Shown here one piece after another: positions 24,813-34,005 of a stretch of DNA of 64,000 nt; position 1 is the first letter of the stretch; every line of letters starts with the position of its first letter. The notes beneath the pieces were generated by a model that searched no databases, was not told the DNA's origin, and saw nothing but the letters and a program-made list of their open reading frames with translations. The position numbers were made by a program, and so were the translations under genes. This DNA is from Isoptericola dokdonensis DS-3 (GTDB lineage Bacteria > Actinomycetota > Actinomycetes > Actinomycetales > Cellulomonadaceae): NCBI RefSeq assembly GCF_001636295.1, contig NZ_CP014209.1, positions 682,001 to 746,000 of the forward strand, in the 5' to 3' direction.

Positions 24813-25661
24813 ATGACCCTGCGCTTCGGCCTCAAGCTCGCCCAGGACGCGCCGGTGGAGTCGTTCCAGGAGGTGTGGCGGACGGCCGACGAGGCGGGGT
24901 TCGACCACGTCTGGGTGATGGACCACATCGCCTCGCTCGGCGCGGACCCGACCCGGCCGATCTTCGACGCCTGGGCGCTCCAGGCCGCCATGGCCGTGGG
25001 CACGTCGCGGGTGCGGATCGGCTGCATGGTCACCGGGAACTCCTACCGGCACCCCGGGATGCTGGCGAAGCTCGCCACGACCGTCGACCACCTGTCCGGC
25101 GGGCGCCTGGAGTTCGGCATCGGCGCGGGCTGGAACGAGCGCGAGCACGAGATGTACGGCCTCGACCTCGGGTCGGTGCGCACCCGCATGGACCGGCTGG
25201 AGGAGTCCCTGCAGATCCTGCGCTCGCTCTGGACGGCACCGACGACGACGTTCCACGGCGAGCACTACCACCTGACCGCCGCCGTCGCCGAGCCCAAGCC
25301 CGTGCAGCGTCCTCACCCGCCGATCTGGATCGGCGGGTCGGGGCCGCGGCGCACCCTGCGGCTCGTGGCGCAGCACGCCGACGCCTGGAACGACACGTCC
25401 AGCCCGCCCGAGCGGCTCGCCGAGCTCGGGCAGGTCCTGGACCGGCACTGCGCCGACGTCGGCCGCGACCCCGCCGCGATCCGCCGCACCGTGCAGCTGC
25501 GCCTGCGCGAGCACGCGCTGGGCGACCTCGCGCCGCTGGTCGAGCGGTACGCGGCGCTCGGCGTGAGCGAGTTCGTCGTCGTGCTGCCCCCGGAGGGCGA
25601 CCTGCGCGCCCACCTCGACGACGTCGTCGCCGAGCTGCCGCGGCTGCGGACGGCGGGCTGA
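24813..25661 (+). CDS. LLM-class (F420-dependent type) oxidoreductase
   Basis: 282 residues, luciferase-like TIM barrel. Typical blocks: ADEAGFDHVWVMDHI (about 22-36), IGCMVTGNSYRHPGMLAKLAT, DHLSGGRLEFGIGAGWNEREH (as DHLSGGRLEFGIGAG plus WNEREHEMYG), PIWIGGSGPRRTLRL and ADAWN. In actinobacteria such proteins usually use coenzyme F420 rather than FMN. The substrate is unknown. An in-frame ATG at 24804 overlaps the proposed -10 box, so 24813 is preferred. It converges on the hemerythrin gene. Confidence 0.88.
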   Translation: MTLRFGLKLAQDAPVESFQEVWRTADEAGFDHVWVMDHIASLGADPTRPIFDAWALQAAMAVGTSRVRIGCMVTGNSYRHPGMLAKLATTVDHLSGGRLEFGIGAGWNEREHEMYGLDLGSVRTRMDRLEESLQILRSLWTAPTTTFHGEHYHLTAAVAEPKPVQRPHPPIWIGGSGPRRTLRLVAQHADAWNDTSSPPERLAELGQVLDRHCADVGRDPAAIRRTVQLRLREHALGDLAPLVERYAALGVSEFVVVLPPEGDLRAHLDDVVAELPRLRTAG

Positions 25662-25687
25662 CCGGCCCCGACCGGCGCGAGCCGCCC

Positions 25688-26407
25688 TCAGACCGTGCGC
25701 GGCACGGGCTCGCCGGGGAACAGCCCCCGGAACGTCCGCTCGAACTGTCGGCGGCCGACCAGCCGGTACATCCACCGGACGGGTCGGGGCGCGCCGGCGA
25801 GGAACGACGGCCCGGCGTCGGGCGAGGCGGTGATGAGGAAGCCGAGCTGCGGCAGCAGCCGCGAGCGCGGGATCGCCCCCATGGAGTGCTCCCCCAGCTC
25901 CGCCCACTCGGCCTCGGTGAGCACCTTCTCCACGACGGGGATCATCTCGACGACCTCGCGGCGCAGGTGGACCGTGAGCACGGCGAGCATGCGCTCGTAG
26001 GCGTCGGCGAGGCGGTCGCCGGTGTCGGGGTCGGCGGTGGCACGCCAGCGCGTGAGCAGCGGCTCGGCCTCGCGCAGCAGCTCTTGGACGCGGGCGTGGT
26101 GGGCGCGCATCTGCCCCACGTGCAGCGCGCAGGCGGGGGCCCGGCCCTCGAGGCGGTCCCACAGCAGGGTGTCCTCGCTCTCGTGGTGGACGTGCAGCGT
26201 CGCGTCGAGGTCGGCGAGCCACCGGCCCACGAGCTCGCTGCGTGCCGTGTCGCCCGCCGCGACGCCCCGGACGAGCCCGGGAGCGCGTTCGTACCCCCAC
26301 AGGAAGGCGTTGTGGACGATCCGCATGTCGTCGCCCTGGCACAGTCGTGGTCCGTCCGGCACCGGTGGGGCGGTCTCCCCCGGTGCGGCGACGTAGAAGT
26401 CGGTCAC
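25688..26407 (-). CDS. hemerythrin-domain protein
   Basis: 239 residues. The helical bundle carries spaced His/Glu ligands of a di-iron hemerythrin: MRIVHNAFLWG (about 28-38), LHVHHESEDTLLWDRL (about 70-85), MRAHHARVQEL and LTVHLRREVVEMIP. The C-terminal 70 residues (LLPQLGFLITA, RRQFERTFRGLFPG) form an extension common in actinobacterial homologues. It may bind O2, NO or iron, but the role is unknown. The GTG at 26407 has a GGGAGGG ribosome site. Confidence 0.87.
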   Translation of the reverse strand: MTDFYVAAPGETAPPVPDGPRLCQGDDMRIVHNAFLWGYERAPGLVRGVAAGDTARSELVGRWLADLDATLHVHHESEDTLLWDRLEGRAPACALHVGQMRAHHARVQELLREAEPLLTRWRATADPDTGDRLADAYERMLAVLTVHLRREVVEMIPVVEKVLTEAEWAELGEHSMGAIPRSRLLPQLGFLITASPDAGPSFLAGAPRPVRWMYRLVGRRQFERTFRGLFPGEPVPRTV

Positions 26408-26531
26408 GGTCCCTCCCGCTCGCTCGGCGGCGCGCCGGTGCCTGTGCCCGGTGCGCCACCCGGAGGGAGGGCCGTGCCGCGCCCGCTGATACCGGGTGCG
26501 GCATGGCCCTTGGCCGTCGGGTGCGGACCTG

Positions 26532-27361
26532 CTACTTCACCGCACCGCCGAGCGCGCCCGCGGCGATGTACCGCTGCGCGAGGACCAGCAGGACGATGGC
26601 GGGGACCGAGGAGATCACGGCGCTCGCCATGACGGGCCCCAGCTCTGCACGTTGCCCTGGAGGTAGTCATAGATGCCGAGGGTGATCGGCTTGATGTCGG
26701 CGCCGGTGGTGAGGGTGAGGCCGAACATGAAGTCGCTCCACGCGAACAGGAAGCTGAACAGGCCCGCGGTGATGAGCGAGTTCTTGCTGACCGGCACGAT
26801 GATCGACCAGAAGGCCCGGAAGTGCCCGGCGCCGTCGACCCGTGCCGCCTCGGTGAGCGCGGGCGGGATGGACCTCATGAAGGCGCTCATGATGAGGATG
26901 GCGAACGGGATGCCGTGGGTGGCGTTGGCGAGGATCAGGCCGGCGTAGGTGTTGAGCAGGCCCAGGTCGTTGAACAGGGTGTACAGGGAGTTCGCGATGA
27001 CGATGCCCGGGATCATCTGCGCGAGCAGCAGCACGAAGAGGAAGATCCCCATGCCCCGCAGCCGGAACCGCGACAGCGCGTACGCGGCCGGCGTCGCGAC
27101 CACGAGGGACACCGCCACGGCGCCGAGCGCGACGACCAGGGAGGTGACGAGGTTGCCCGTCTGGTCCTCCCAGGCCCGCTGGTAGCCCTCGAAGGTGATG
27201 TCGGTCGGGAAGAACGAGCTGTTCGCCGCCGTGCCGCCGCCCTGGAGGGACACGTTGACCATCCAGTAGACGGGGAACAGCATGAACGCGAGGAGCACGA
27301 TCCCGACGATCGTGTCCCGCAGCCGGGTGGCGTCGGTCGTCTGCTTCACGATGAACCTCAC
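26532..27361 (-). pseudogene. sugar ABC transporter permease (MalG type), frameshifted near 3' end
   Basis: The frame from GTG 27361 runs to a premature TGA at 26615 (248 residues). It holds five MalG-type helices and the EAA loop (EAARVDGAGHFRAFWSIIVP, about 180-199). After NVQSWGP the reading is lost, but one base further on the expected ending continues: 33 codons from 26633 to TAG at 26532-26534, including VISSVPAIVLLVLAQRYIAA, the last helix. A single C is missing from the GGGGCCC run at about 26634-26640. It is either a real mutation disabling the importer or a sequencing error. The start overlaps the upstream permease gene's stop by 4 bp. Confidence 0.85.
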
Positions 27362-28314
27362 TCATCCACGGCGCGCCGGTTGGCGCGCAGGTACACGACG
27401 GCGAAGACCAGCGACACCACGATGAGGATGTTGCTGACGGCCGCCCCGGTGCCGAACGAGAACTCCTGGAACGAGCGGCGGTAGGAGTCCGTGGCCAGGG
27501 TCTGGGTGGCGTTGGCGGGTCCGCCGCCGGTCAGGCCCAGGATGATGTCGAGGACCTTGAGGGTGTAGATCACGCCGAGGACGAGCACGACGCTGACGAC
27601 CGGGCGCAGGTTCGGCCACGTGATGTGCCGGAACGCCTTCCCGCCGGTGGCCCCGTCCAGGGCGCCCGCCTCGTAGAGCTCGTCGGGGATGTTCTGGAGC
27701 CCCGAGTACAGCAGCGTCATGTTGAACGGGATGCCGACCCAGACGTTCACCATGATCACCGCCACGAGGGCGACGTCCGGGCTGGTGAGCCAGTGCACCG
27801 GCGCGATCCCGACCGTGCCCAGCGCCTCGTTGAGGATGCCGCCGTCCTGGTCGAGGATCCACTTCCAGACGGCGGTGCCCGCGATCATGGGCAGCAGCCA
27901 CGGCAGCAGGAGCAGGGACCGCAGCACGTTCCCGAGGGGGAACCGGCGCTGGAAGAACAGGGCGAACAGCAGGCCGATGACGAACTGGCCGACGATCGAG
28001 CCGATCGTGAACAGCGCCGTGTTGAGCACCGTCGTGCGGAACAGGCTGCTCGAGACGACCTCGACGTAGTTGTCGAGGCCGACCCACGGCGCCTCGCCCG
28101 AGACGAAGGTCCGCACCGTGTAGTCCTGGGACCCCATGACGAGGTTCTTGACGATCGGGTACCCGAAGAACACGAGCACGTAGCCGATCGCGGGCACGAG
28201 GAACAGCCACTGGGCGGTCCGTTCCCGCAGCCTGGCCCGGCGGCGCCGGGGGTCGGTGCCGGTGTCGGACGCCGCGACGACAGGCGCGGGTCCGGCGGCG
28301 AGGGTGGTGGTCAT
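27358..28314 (-). CDS. sugar ABC transporter permease (MalF type)
   Basis: 318 residues with six helices. The first (WLFLVPAIGYVLVFFGYP, about 35-52) follows a basic cytoplasmic N-terminus. The EAA motif that docks the ATPase is EAGALDGATGGKAFRHITWP (about 225-244). Middle gene of binding protein - permease - permease. No ATPase gene is nearby, so a shared MsiK-type ATPase elsewhere is likely, as is common for actinobacterial sugar importers. The stop overlaps the next gene's GTG by 4 bp. Confidence 0.93.
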   Translation of the reverse strand: MTTTLAAGPAPVVAASDTGTDPRRRRARLRERTAQWLFLVPAIGYVLVFFGYPIVKNLVMGSQDYTVRTFVSGEAPWVGLDNYVEVVSSSLFRTTVLNTALFTIGSIVGQFVIGLLFALFFQRRFPLGNVLRSLLLLPWLLPMIAGTAVWKWILDQDGGILNEALGTVGIAPVHWLTSPDVALVAVIMVNVWVGIPFNMTLLYSGLQNIPDELYEAGALDGATGGKAFRHITWPNLRPVVSVVLVLGVIYTLKVLDIILGLTGGGPANATQTLATDSYRRSFQEFSFGTGAAVSNILIVVSLVFAVVYLRANRRAVDE

Positions 28315-28360
28315 CGTCGGTCCTTCCTCGGTGACGACACGGGCGACGTCGGCGTGCGCA

Positions 28361-29566
28361 TCAGTTCTCCGCCGCTCGTTCGAGGGCGGCCGCGGGCGGC
28401 TCGCTGCCGGTCAGCGCGAGCTGCTGGGCGGTGTAGATCTGGGTGGCGGCCTTCGGCCAGTCGGGCCCGAGCAGCGCCGTGCGGGAGCGCGCGGTCTGCA
28501 CCGTGTCGACGAACGTCGCCACGACCGGGTTGGCGGCCGCGGCCTCGGCGGCCACCTCGGTGTCGGACGGCACGGCGCCGCGGCCGGTGGCCATGGCCAG
28601 CTGGTGCTCGCCCCGGGTCACGCAGGCGACGAACTCGCCGGCCTTGGCCATCTTGTCGGGGTTCTGGGTGCGAGGGACGGTGAACGCCTCGCCGCCGAGC
28701 GGCGCCTGGAGGGTGTCGCCCGCCTGCGGGACCGGCAGCGGGACGGCGGCGTAGTCGAGACCCTCGGCGGCCTCGAGCGCGGGCATGTTCCACGGGCCGT
28801 TGACCATCATCGCGGCGTTCCCGGCGATGAACTGGTCGTTGACGTCGTTCTGCGACCAGTTGACGACGCTGGAGGACGCGAACCCGTCGGCCACGAGTCC
28901 CTCGACGAACGTGAGTGCCTCGACGGCCTCGGGCGACGTGAGGTCGTCCTCGTCGGCGCCGTTGCTCCACAGGTAGGGCAGGAACTGCCAGGTGCCCTCG
29001 AAGGTGTTGGCGGCGCTGAACGCGATGCCGTAGCGGTCCCCGGTGGTGAGCGCCTCGGCGGCGGCCCGGAGCTCGTCCCACGTGGTGGGCGGCTCGATCC
29101 CGGCCTCGGCGAGGGCGTCGACGTCGTAGAAGAGCCCGATCGTGTTGACGACCGGCGCGACGCCGTAGAGGTCGCCGTCGTAGGTCCCGGCGTCGACGAC
29201 ACCCTGAGGGAAGCCCTCGCCGGTGATGCCGTGGTCGGTGAGCGGGCTCAGGGCGCCGGAGGACGCGATCTGCTGGACGTCGGGGTTGTCGAGCATGAGG
29301 ACGTCCGGCAGCGTGTCGGACGACGCCTGCTGCAGCACGGTCGCGATGAGGCCGGAGCCCGCCACATGGTTGGCCTGCACCTGCATGCCGACCTCGGCGG
29401 CGCAGGCGTCGTACACCTCCTGGTAGATCGGCGCGCTGGTGTCCGACAGCGTGTCGGTCACGACCAGCGTGGCGTCGTCGGCGCGGGCGCCGCCGCTGCA
29501 GGCGGCAAGGCCCAGGACGACGGCGGCGGCCGACGCCGCGCCGACGGCGGTTCGGGTTCGTCGCAC
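28361..29566 (-). CDS. sugar-binding lipoprotein of ABC importer
   Basis: 401 residues, extracellular solute-binding family 1. The lipoprotein signal has an LAAC lipobox with Cys23, preceded by Arg-Arg at the N-terminus. The mature part has the SBP pattern: DVLMLDNPDVQQIASSGAL (about 85-103), YGVAPVVNTIGLFYDVDAL, EPPTTWDELRAAAEAL and NGPWNMPAL (about 260). It should deliver an oligosaccharide to the permeases. Because its operon faces the alpha-xylosidase operon across a shared operator, a xylose-containing oligosaccharide is a good guess. The GTG at 29566 has AAGGAG. Confidence 0.92.
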   Translation of the reverse strand: MRRTRTAVGAASAAAVVLGLAACSGGARADDATLVVTDTLSDTSAPIYQEVYDACAAEVGMQVQANHVAGSGLIATVLQQASSDTLPDVLMLDNPDVQQIASSGALSPLTDHGITGEGFPQGVVDAGTYDGDLYGVAPVVNTIGLFYDVDALAEAGIEPPTTWDELRAAAEALTTGDRYGIAFSAANTFEGTWQFLPYLWSNGADEDDLTSPEAVEALTFVEGLVADGFASSSVVNWSQNDVNDQFIAGNAAMMVNGPWNMPALEAAEGLDYAAVPLPVPQAGDTLQAPLGGEAFTVPRTQNPDKMAKAGEFVACVTRGEHQLAMATGRGAVPSDTEVAAEAAAANPVVATFVDTVQTARSRTALLGPDWPKAATQIYTAQQLALTGSEPPAAALERAAEN

Positions 29567-29601
29567 GGTGGAAGCTCCTTCGCTCGGGTCACGTGACGGC
29601 G

Positions 29602-29631
29602 AGGTTAGGCAGGCCGTCGGACGGTTGTCAA
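29602..29631 (-). promoter_or_regulatory. promoter of the sugar importer operon
   Basis: On the minus strand TTGACA (29631-29626) and TAACCT (29607-29602) are separated by 18 bp, giving transcription about 30 nt before the binding-protein gene. The -35 overlaps the AAAGCGCTTT operator by two bases. Confidence 0.7.
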
Positions 29632-29639
29632 AGCGCTTT
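29630..29639. promoter_or_regulatory. LacI-type operator (AAAGCGCTTT)
   Basis: This perfect palindrome with central GCGC is typical of LacI-family sites. It overlaps the importer operon's -35 and lies 63 bp before the lacI-type start, so the regulator could repress both directions. Confidence 0.72.
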
Positions 29640-29702
29640 ACCAACTCGGCGCGATGTGCGAGCATCGGTCGCAGCACCGTTCCCGAGCCCGAGGAGAGCC
29701 CC

Positions 29703-30713
29703 GTGGTGACCATGCAGGACGTGGCCGACCGTGCCGGTGTCTCGCTGACGACCGTCTCGTTCGTCGTCAACGGGACCAAGCGCGTCGCCCCGGCCACCCG
29801 GGGCCGCGTCGAGGCGGCGATGGCCGACCTCGGCTACCGCCGCAACGTGCTCGCCCGGGCGCTGGCCAGCCGGCGCAGCCACATCGTGGCGCTCGTGTTC
29901 CCGGCCCTGCAGCACCGCCTGGGCAGCACCGCGCTGAGCATCGTCACCGCCGCCGCGAGCGCCGCCACCGAGCGCGGGTTCAACGTCGTGCTCTGGCCCG
30001 TCGACGACGTCGCCCAGCTCGACGACTACCTCTCCGGCGGGCTCGTCGACGGCGTCCTGCTCATGGAGGTCACGGCCGACGACCCGCGCGTCGCGCTCCT
30101 CACCGAACGCGAGGTCCCGTTCGGGCTGATCGGGCGCACCGACGACCCGACCGGGCCGAGCTTCGTCGACATGGACTTCGCCGGGATGGTGACCACCGGG
30201 CTGGACCACCTCACCGACCTCGGGCACCGCCGCGTCGCGCTGCTCCTCGGCGACCCCGGCGGCCCCGCCTGGTCGGGCTACGGGCCCGTCGTGCGCACCG
30301 AGCAGGCCTACCTCGCCGAGTCCGCGCGCCGCGGGCTGGAGCCGCTCGTGGTGCGTGCCGGCCAGGACCCGCGCTCCGGGCGGCGCGCCGCCACCGCGCT
30401 GGCCGCCGACCACGCCGACGTCACGGGCGTCATGGTGCTCGACGAGGCGGCGCTGTCCGGGTTCGTCAACGGGCTGGTCGCGGCAGGACGCGCCGTCCCG
30501 GACGACGTGTCCGTCCTGGCGCTGGCGACCTCCGCGGCCGACGTCGCCACGGCGGACCCCGCGGTCAGCGCCGTCGTCGCCCCCGGCTCCGAGCTCGGCA
30601 CCCGCGCCGTCCACGGCCTCGTCGAACGGCTGGCCGACCCCGCTGCACCGCCCCTCCACGTCCTCCTGCCGGGCACGCTCGAGCTCGTCGGCTCCACCGC
30701 CGCCCCGCGCTGA
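29703..30713 (+). CDS. LacI-family transcriptional regulator
   Basis: 336 residues. The N-terminal LacI helix-turn-helix and hinge helix are clear: MQDVADRAGVSLTTVSFVVN (about 4-23), then GYRRNVLARALASRR. The C-terminal sugar-binding domain (about 60-330) follows. In the HTH the usual TVSRVLN reads TVSFVVN. The AAAGCGCTTT site in the divergent promoter is its likely operator. It leads the operon with the alpha-xylosidase, so the inducer is probably a xyloside. GTG at 29703 has GAGGAG 6 nt upstream; GTG 29706 and ATG 29712 are alternatives. Confidence 0.92.
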   Translation: MVTMQDVADRAGVSLTTVSFVVNGTKRVAPATRGRVEAAMADLGYRRNVLARALASRRSHIVALVFPALQHRLGSTALSIVTAAASAATERGFNVVLWPVDDVAQLDDYLSGGLVDGVLLMEVTADDPRVALLTEREVPFGLIGRTDDPTGPSFVDMDFAGMVTTGLDHLTDLGHRRVALLLGDPGGPAWSGYGPVVRTEQAYLAESARRGLEPLVVRAGQDPRSGRRAATALAADHADVTGVMVLDEAALSGFVNGLVAAGRAVPDDVSVLALATSAADVATADPAVSAVVAPGSELGTRAVHGLVERLADPAAPPLHVLLPGTLELVGSTAAPR

Positions 30714-30758
30714 GCAACCCCGCACCTCGCACCACGACCACCGGAAGGCCCCCACCCC

Positions 30759-33074
30759 ATGAAGTTCACCGACGGTTTCTGGCACGCCCGCCCGGGCGTC
30801 GCGATCCACTACGCCCGCGAGGTGGACCGTGTCGCCACGGACGGGACGAGCCTGCGCTCGGTCGCCCCGACGAAGGCCGTGCGGCACCGCGGCGACACCC
30901 TCAACAACCCGGTGATCACCACGACCGTGTCGTCGCCGATGGAGAACGTGGTGCGGGTGCAGCACGTGCACCACCGGGGCCGCCCGGAACCGCGCCGCTT
31001 CGAGCTCGACCTCGTCGACGGCACCGGCGAGGCGAAGGTCGTCGACGGCGAGGGCACCCTGACCACCGGAGACCTGTCCGTCCGCCTCGCGGTCGGGAAG
31101 TCCTGGGAGCTGTCGTTCCACGCGGGCGGCCGCCGCCTGACCGGGTCGAGCGGGAAGTCCGCGGCGTGGGCCGACGTCGCCCCCGACGCCGCGGTCGACC
31201 ACGGCCCGATCGAGCTGCGCCGCGAGGGCCGCACCAGCTACGTGTTCGACCAGCTGGACCTCGGCGTGGGCGAGCTCGTCTACGGCCTGGGCGAGCGGTT
31301 CGGCCCGGTGGTCAAGAACGGCCAGACGATCGACATCTGGAACTACGACGGCGGCACGTCCAGCGAGCAGGCGTACAAGAACGTGCCCTTCTACCTGACG
31401 AACGCCGGGTACGGGGTCTTCGTCAACGACCCCGGTCACGTCTCCTTCGAGGTCGGCTCCGAGGCCGTGGAGCGGGTGCAGTTCTCCGTGCCGGGCGAGT
31501 CGCTCGACTACTTCGTCGTCCACGGGCCCGACCCGAAGACGATCCTGGAGCGCTACACCGCCCTGACCGGCCGCCCGGCCGAGGTCCCGGCCTGGACCTA
31601 CGGGCTGTGGCTGTCGACGAGCTTCACGACGGACTACGACGAGGCCACGGTGAACTCGTTCATCGACGGGATGGCGGAGCGGGACATCCCGCTGAGCCTG
31701 TTCCACTTCGACTGCTTCTGGATGCGCGAGTTCAACTGGTGCGACTTCGAGTGGGACGCGCGCACGTTCCCGGACCCGGAGGGCATGCTGGCTCGGCTGC
31801 ACGACCGCGACCTGCGCGTGTGCGTCTGGATCAACCCGTACATCGCCCAGCAGTCGCCGCTGTTCGACGAGGGCATGGCCGCCGGCTACCTCGTCAAGCG
31901 GCGCGACGGCTCGGTGTGGCAGTGGGACCGCTGGCAGGGCGGCATGGCGCTGGTCGACTTCACCAACCCGGACGCGACCGCCTGGTACAAGGACAAGCTG
32001 CGCGTCCTGGTGCGCCAGGGCGTCGACGCGTTCAAGACGGACTTCGGCGAGCGCATCCCGGTCGACGTCGAGTACTTCGACGGCTCCGACCCGGAGCGCA
32101 TGCACAACTACTACACGCACCTGTACAACGAGGCGGTGCACGAGGTGCTCGCCGAGGAGCGCGGGGCGGGCGAGGCCGTGCTGTTCGCGCGGTCGGCGAC
32201 CGCGGGCGGCCAGCAGTTCCCCGTGCACTGGGGCGGCGACTCCACGGCGTCGTACGTGTCGATGGCGGAGTCGCTGCGCGGCGGGCTGTCTCTCGCATAC
32301 AGCGGGTTCGGCTACTGGAGCCACGACATCGGCGGCTTCGAGATGACGCCGGACGCCGGGGTGTTCAAGCGCTGGACGGCGTTCGGGCTGTTCTCCAGCC
32401 ACAGCCGCATGCACGGCAGCGGCTCCTACCGGGTGCCGTGGATGTTCGACGAGGACGAGTCGGACCCGACGAGCGCCGTGGCCGTCACCCGGAAGTTCGC
32501 GCGGTTCAAGAACCGGCTCGCCCCCTACCTGGTCGCCACCGGGCTCGAGGCGCACCGGGCTGGCACCCCGATGATGCGGCCCATGCTGCTGGAGTTCCCG
32601 CACGACCCGTCCGTGCCGCACCTGGACCGCCAGTACATGCTCGGGTCCGACCTGCTCGTGGCGCCGGTGTTCGACGCCGCCGGCGACGTCGACCTCTACC
32701 TGCCGGAGGGCGGCTGGGCAGGCCTGCTCACCGGCGAGCGCGTCTCCGGCGGTCGCTGGGTGCGCGAGCAGCACGACTTCGACTCCCTGCCCGTGTACGT
32801 GCGTCCCGGTGGCGTGATCCCGCTGAGCGCCCACGAGGAGCGGCCCGACGCCGACCACCTCGACGGGCTCACGCTGCTCGTGAACCCCGGCGCGGACGGC
32901 TGGTCGCGGACCGTCGAGGTGCGTGACGCCGACGGCGGCCCGGTCGCCTTCGCGGTCCGGCGCGACGGCGACGAGGTCGTCGTCACCTCGCCGATCGGAG
33001 CGGGCTGGTCGGTGGAGGTCGTCGGCGGGGGCTGCGCGGCCGCCGTAGACGGCACCGCCCGGGTGTCCGCATGA
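30759..33074 (+). CDS. GH31 alpha-xylosidase (YicI type)
   Basis: 771 residues, cytoplasmic, almost the length of E. coli YicI (772). The N-terminal beta-sandwich (about 1-250) contains YGLGERFGPVVKNGQTIDIW. The TIM barrel has nucleophile Asp428 in FKTDFGERIP and acid/base Asp494 in WGGDSTASY; FHFDCFWMREFNWCDF lines the -1 subsite as in alpha-xylosidases. Proximal and distal beta-domains follow. It releases alpha-linked xylose from isoprimeverose or xyloglucan oligosaccharides. It sits 45 nt after lacI and overlaps the next gene by 4 bp (ATGA). With the ABC importer it forms a xyloside-use locus. Confidence 0.94.
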   Translation: MKFTDGFWHARPGVAIHYAREVDRVATDGTSLRSVAPTKAVRHRGDTLNNPVITTTVSSPMENVVRVQHVHHRGRPEPRRFELDLVDGTGEAKVVDGEGTLTTGDLSVRLAVGKSWELSFHAGGRRLTGSSGKSAAWADVAPDAAVDHGPIELRREGRTSYVFDQLDLGVGELVYGLGERFGPVVKNGQTIDIWNYDGGTSSEQAYKNVPFYLTNAGYGVFVNDPGHVSFEVGSEAVERVQFSVPGESLDYFVVHGPDPKTILERYTALTGRPAEVPAWTYGLWLSTSFTTDYDEATVNSFIDGMAERDIPLSLFHFDCFWMREFNWCDFEWDARTFPDPEGMLARLHDRDLRVCVWINPYIAQQSPLFDEGMAAGYLVKRRDGSVWQWDRWQGGMALVDFTNPDATAWYKDKLRVLVRQGVDAFKTDFGERIPVDVEYFDGSDPERMHNYYTHLYNEAVHEVLAEERGAGEAVLFARSATAGGQQFPVHWGGDSTASYVSMAESLRGGLSLAYSGFGYWSHDIGGFEMTPDAGVFKRWTAFGLFSSHSRMHGSGSYRVPWMFDEDESDPTSAVAVTRKFARFKNRLAPYLVATGLEAHRAGTPMMRPMLLEFPHDPSVPHLDRQYMLGSDLLVAPVFDAAGDVDLYLPEGGWAGLLTGERVSGGRWVREQHDFDSLPVYVRPGGVIPLSAHEERPDADHLDGLTLLVNPGADGWSRTVEVRDADGGPVAFAVRRDGDEVVVTSPIGAGWSVEVVGGGCAAAVDGTARVSA

Positions 33075-34003
33075 GCGCCCCGGTGCCCGGCGTCGCCGTG
33101 AGCGTCGCCCGGCCGGGCCCGGACTGGTTGGCGGACTCGGTGGCCGCGGCCGGCGGGCGGCTCGTCCCGCCGGGCCCGGACACCGAGGCGCTGCTCTGGT
33201 TCGGCGGCGACCTCGCCGACCTCCGCTCGGCCCTCGACGCCGCACCCGGCACCCGCTGGGTGCAGCTGCCGTCGGCCGGGGTCGACTCCTACGCCGACGC
33301 CGGGCTGCTCGACTCCCCCGGCATCACGTGGACGTCCGCCAAGGGCGCGTTCTCGCGGCCCGTCGCCGAGCACGCCCTCGCCCTGACGCTCGCCACGCTG
33401 AGGCACCTGCCCGAGCGCGCCCGTGCCCGGTCGTGGGGCCGCCCCGCGGGGACCTCGCTGTTCGGGGCGGACGTGCTCGTCCTCGGTGCCGGCGGCATCG
33501 CCCGGACGTACCTCGACCTGCTGGCGCCGTTCGGCACCCGCAACGTCGTCGTGCGCCGCCAGGCCGCACCGGTGCCGGGCACCGAGCGGACCGTCACCAC
33601 GGACCAGCTGCACGCCGAGCTGGCGCGCGCCGACGTCGTCGTGGTCGCCGCGGCGCTCACGACGCGGACCCGGGCCCTGCTCGGCGCCGACGAGCTGGCG
33701 GCGATGCGGCCCGGGGCGGTGCTCGTCAACATCGCGCGCGGCGGTCTCGTCGACACCGACGCGCTCGTGGCGGCACTCGCCTCCGGACGGCTCGGCGGCG
33801 CCGCGCTCGACGTCACCGACCCCGAGCCGCTGCCGGACGGCCACCCCCTGTGGGACCTGCCGACGGCGCTGGTGACCCCGCACACCGCGGACACCCGGGA
33901 GATGATCGAGCCGCTGCTGCGGGCCCGGGTCGAGGAGAACCTGCGCCGGTTCGTCGCGGGCGAGACCCTCGACGGCGTGGTCGACCCCGTGGCCGGGTAC
34001 TGA
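33071..34003 (+). CDS. D-isomer-specific 2-hydroxyacid dehydrogenase
   Basis: 310 residues with the NAD-binding domain inserted in a split catalytic domain. Dinucleotide motif VLGAGGIAR (about 137-145), catalytic Arg in NIARGGLVD (about 220), Glu in TDPEPLPDG (about 249) and His in TPHTADT (about 269). Members reduce 2-keto acids or oxidise D-2-hydroxy acids (glyoxylate, hydroxypyruvate and similar). It overlaps the alpha-xylosidase stop by 4 bp, so it belongs to the same operon and probably handles a sugar-acid-derived product. Confidence 0.9.
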   Translation: MSAPVPGVAVSVARPGPDWLADSVAAAGGRLVPPGPDTEALLWFGGDLADLRSALDAAPGTRWVQLPSAGVDSYADAGLLDSPGITWTSAKGAFSRPVAEHALALTLATLRHLPERARARSWGRPAGTSLFGADVLVLGAGGIARTYLDLLAPFGTRNVVVRRQAAPVPGTERTVTTDQLHAELARADVVVVAAALTTRTRALLGADELAAMRPGAVLVNIARGGLVDTDALVAALASGRLGGAALDVTDPEPLPDGHPLWDLPTALVTPHTADTREMIEPLLRARVEENLRRFVAGETLDGVVDPVAGY

Positions 34004-34005
34004 CC

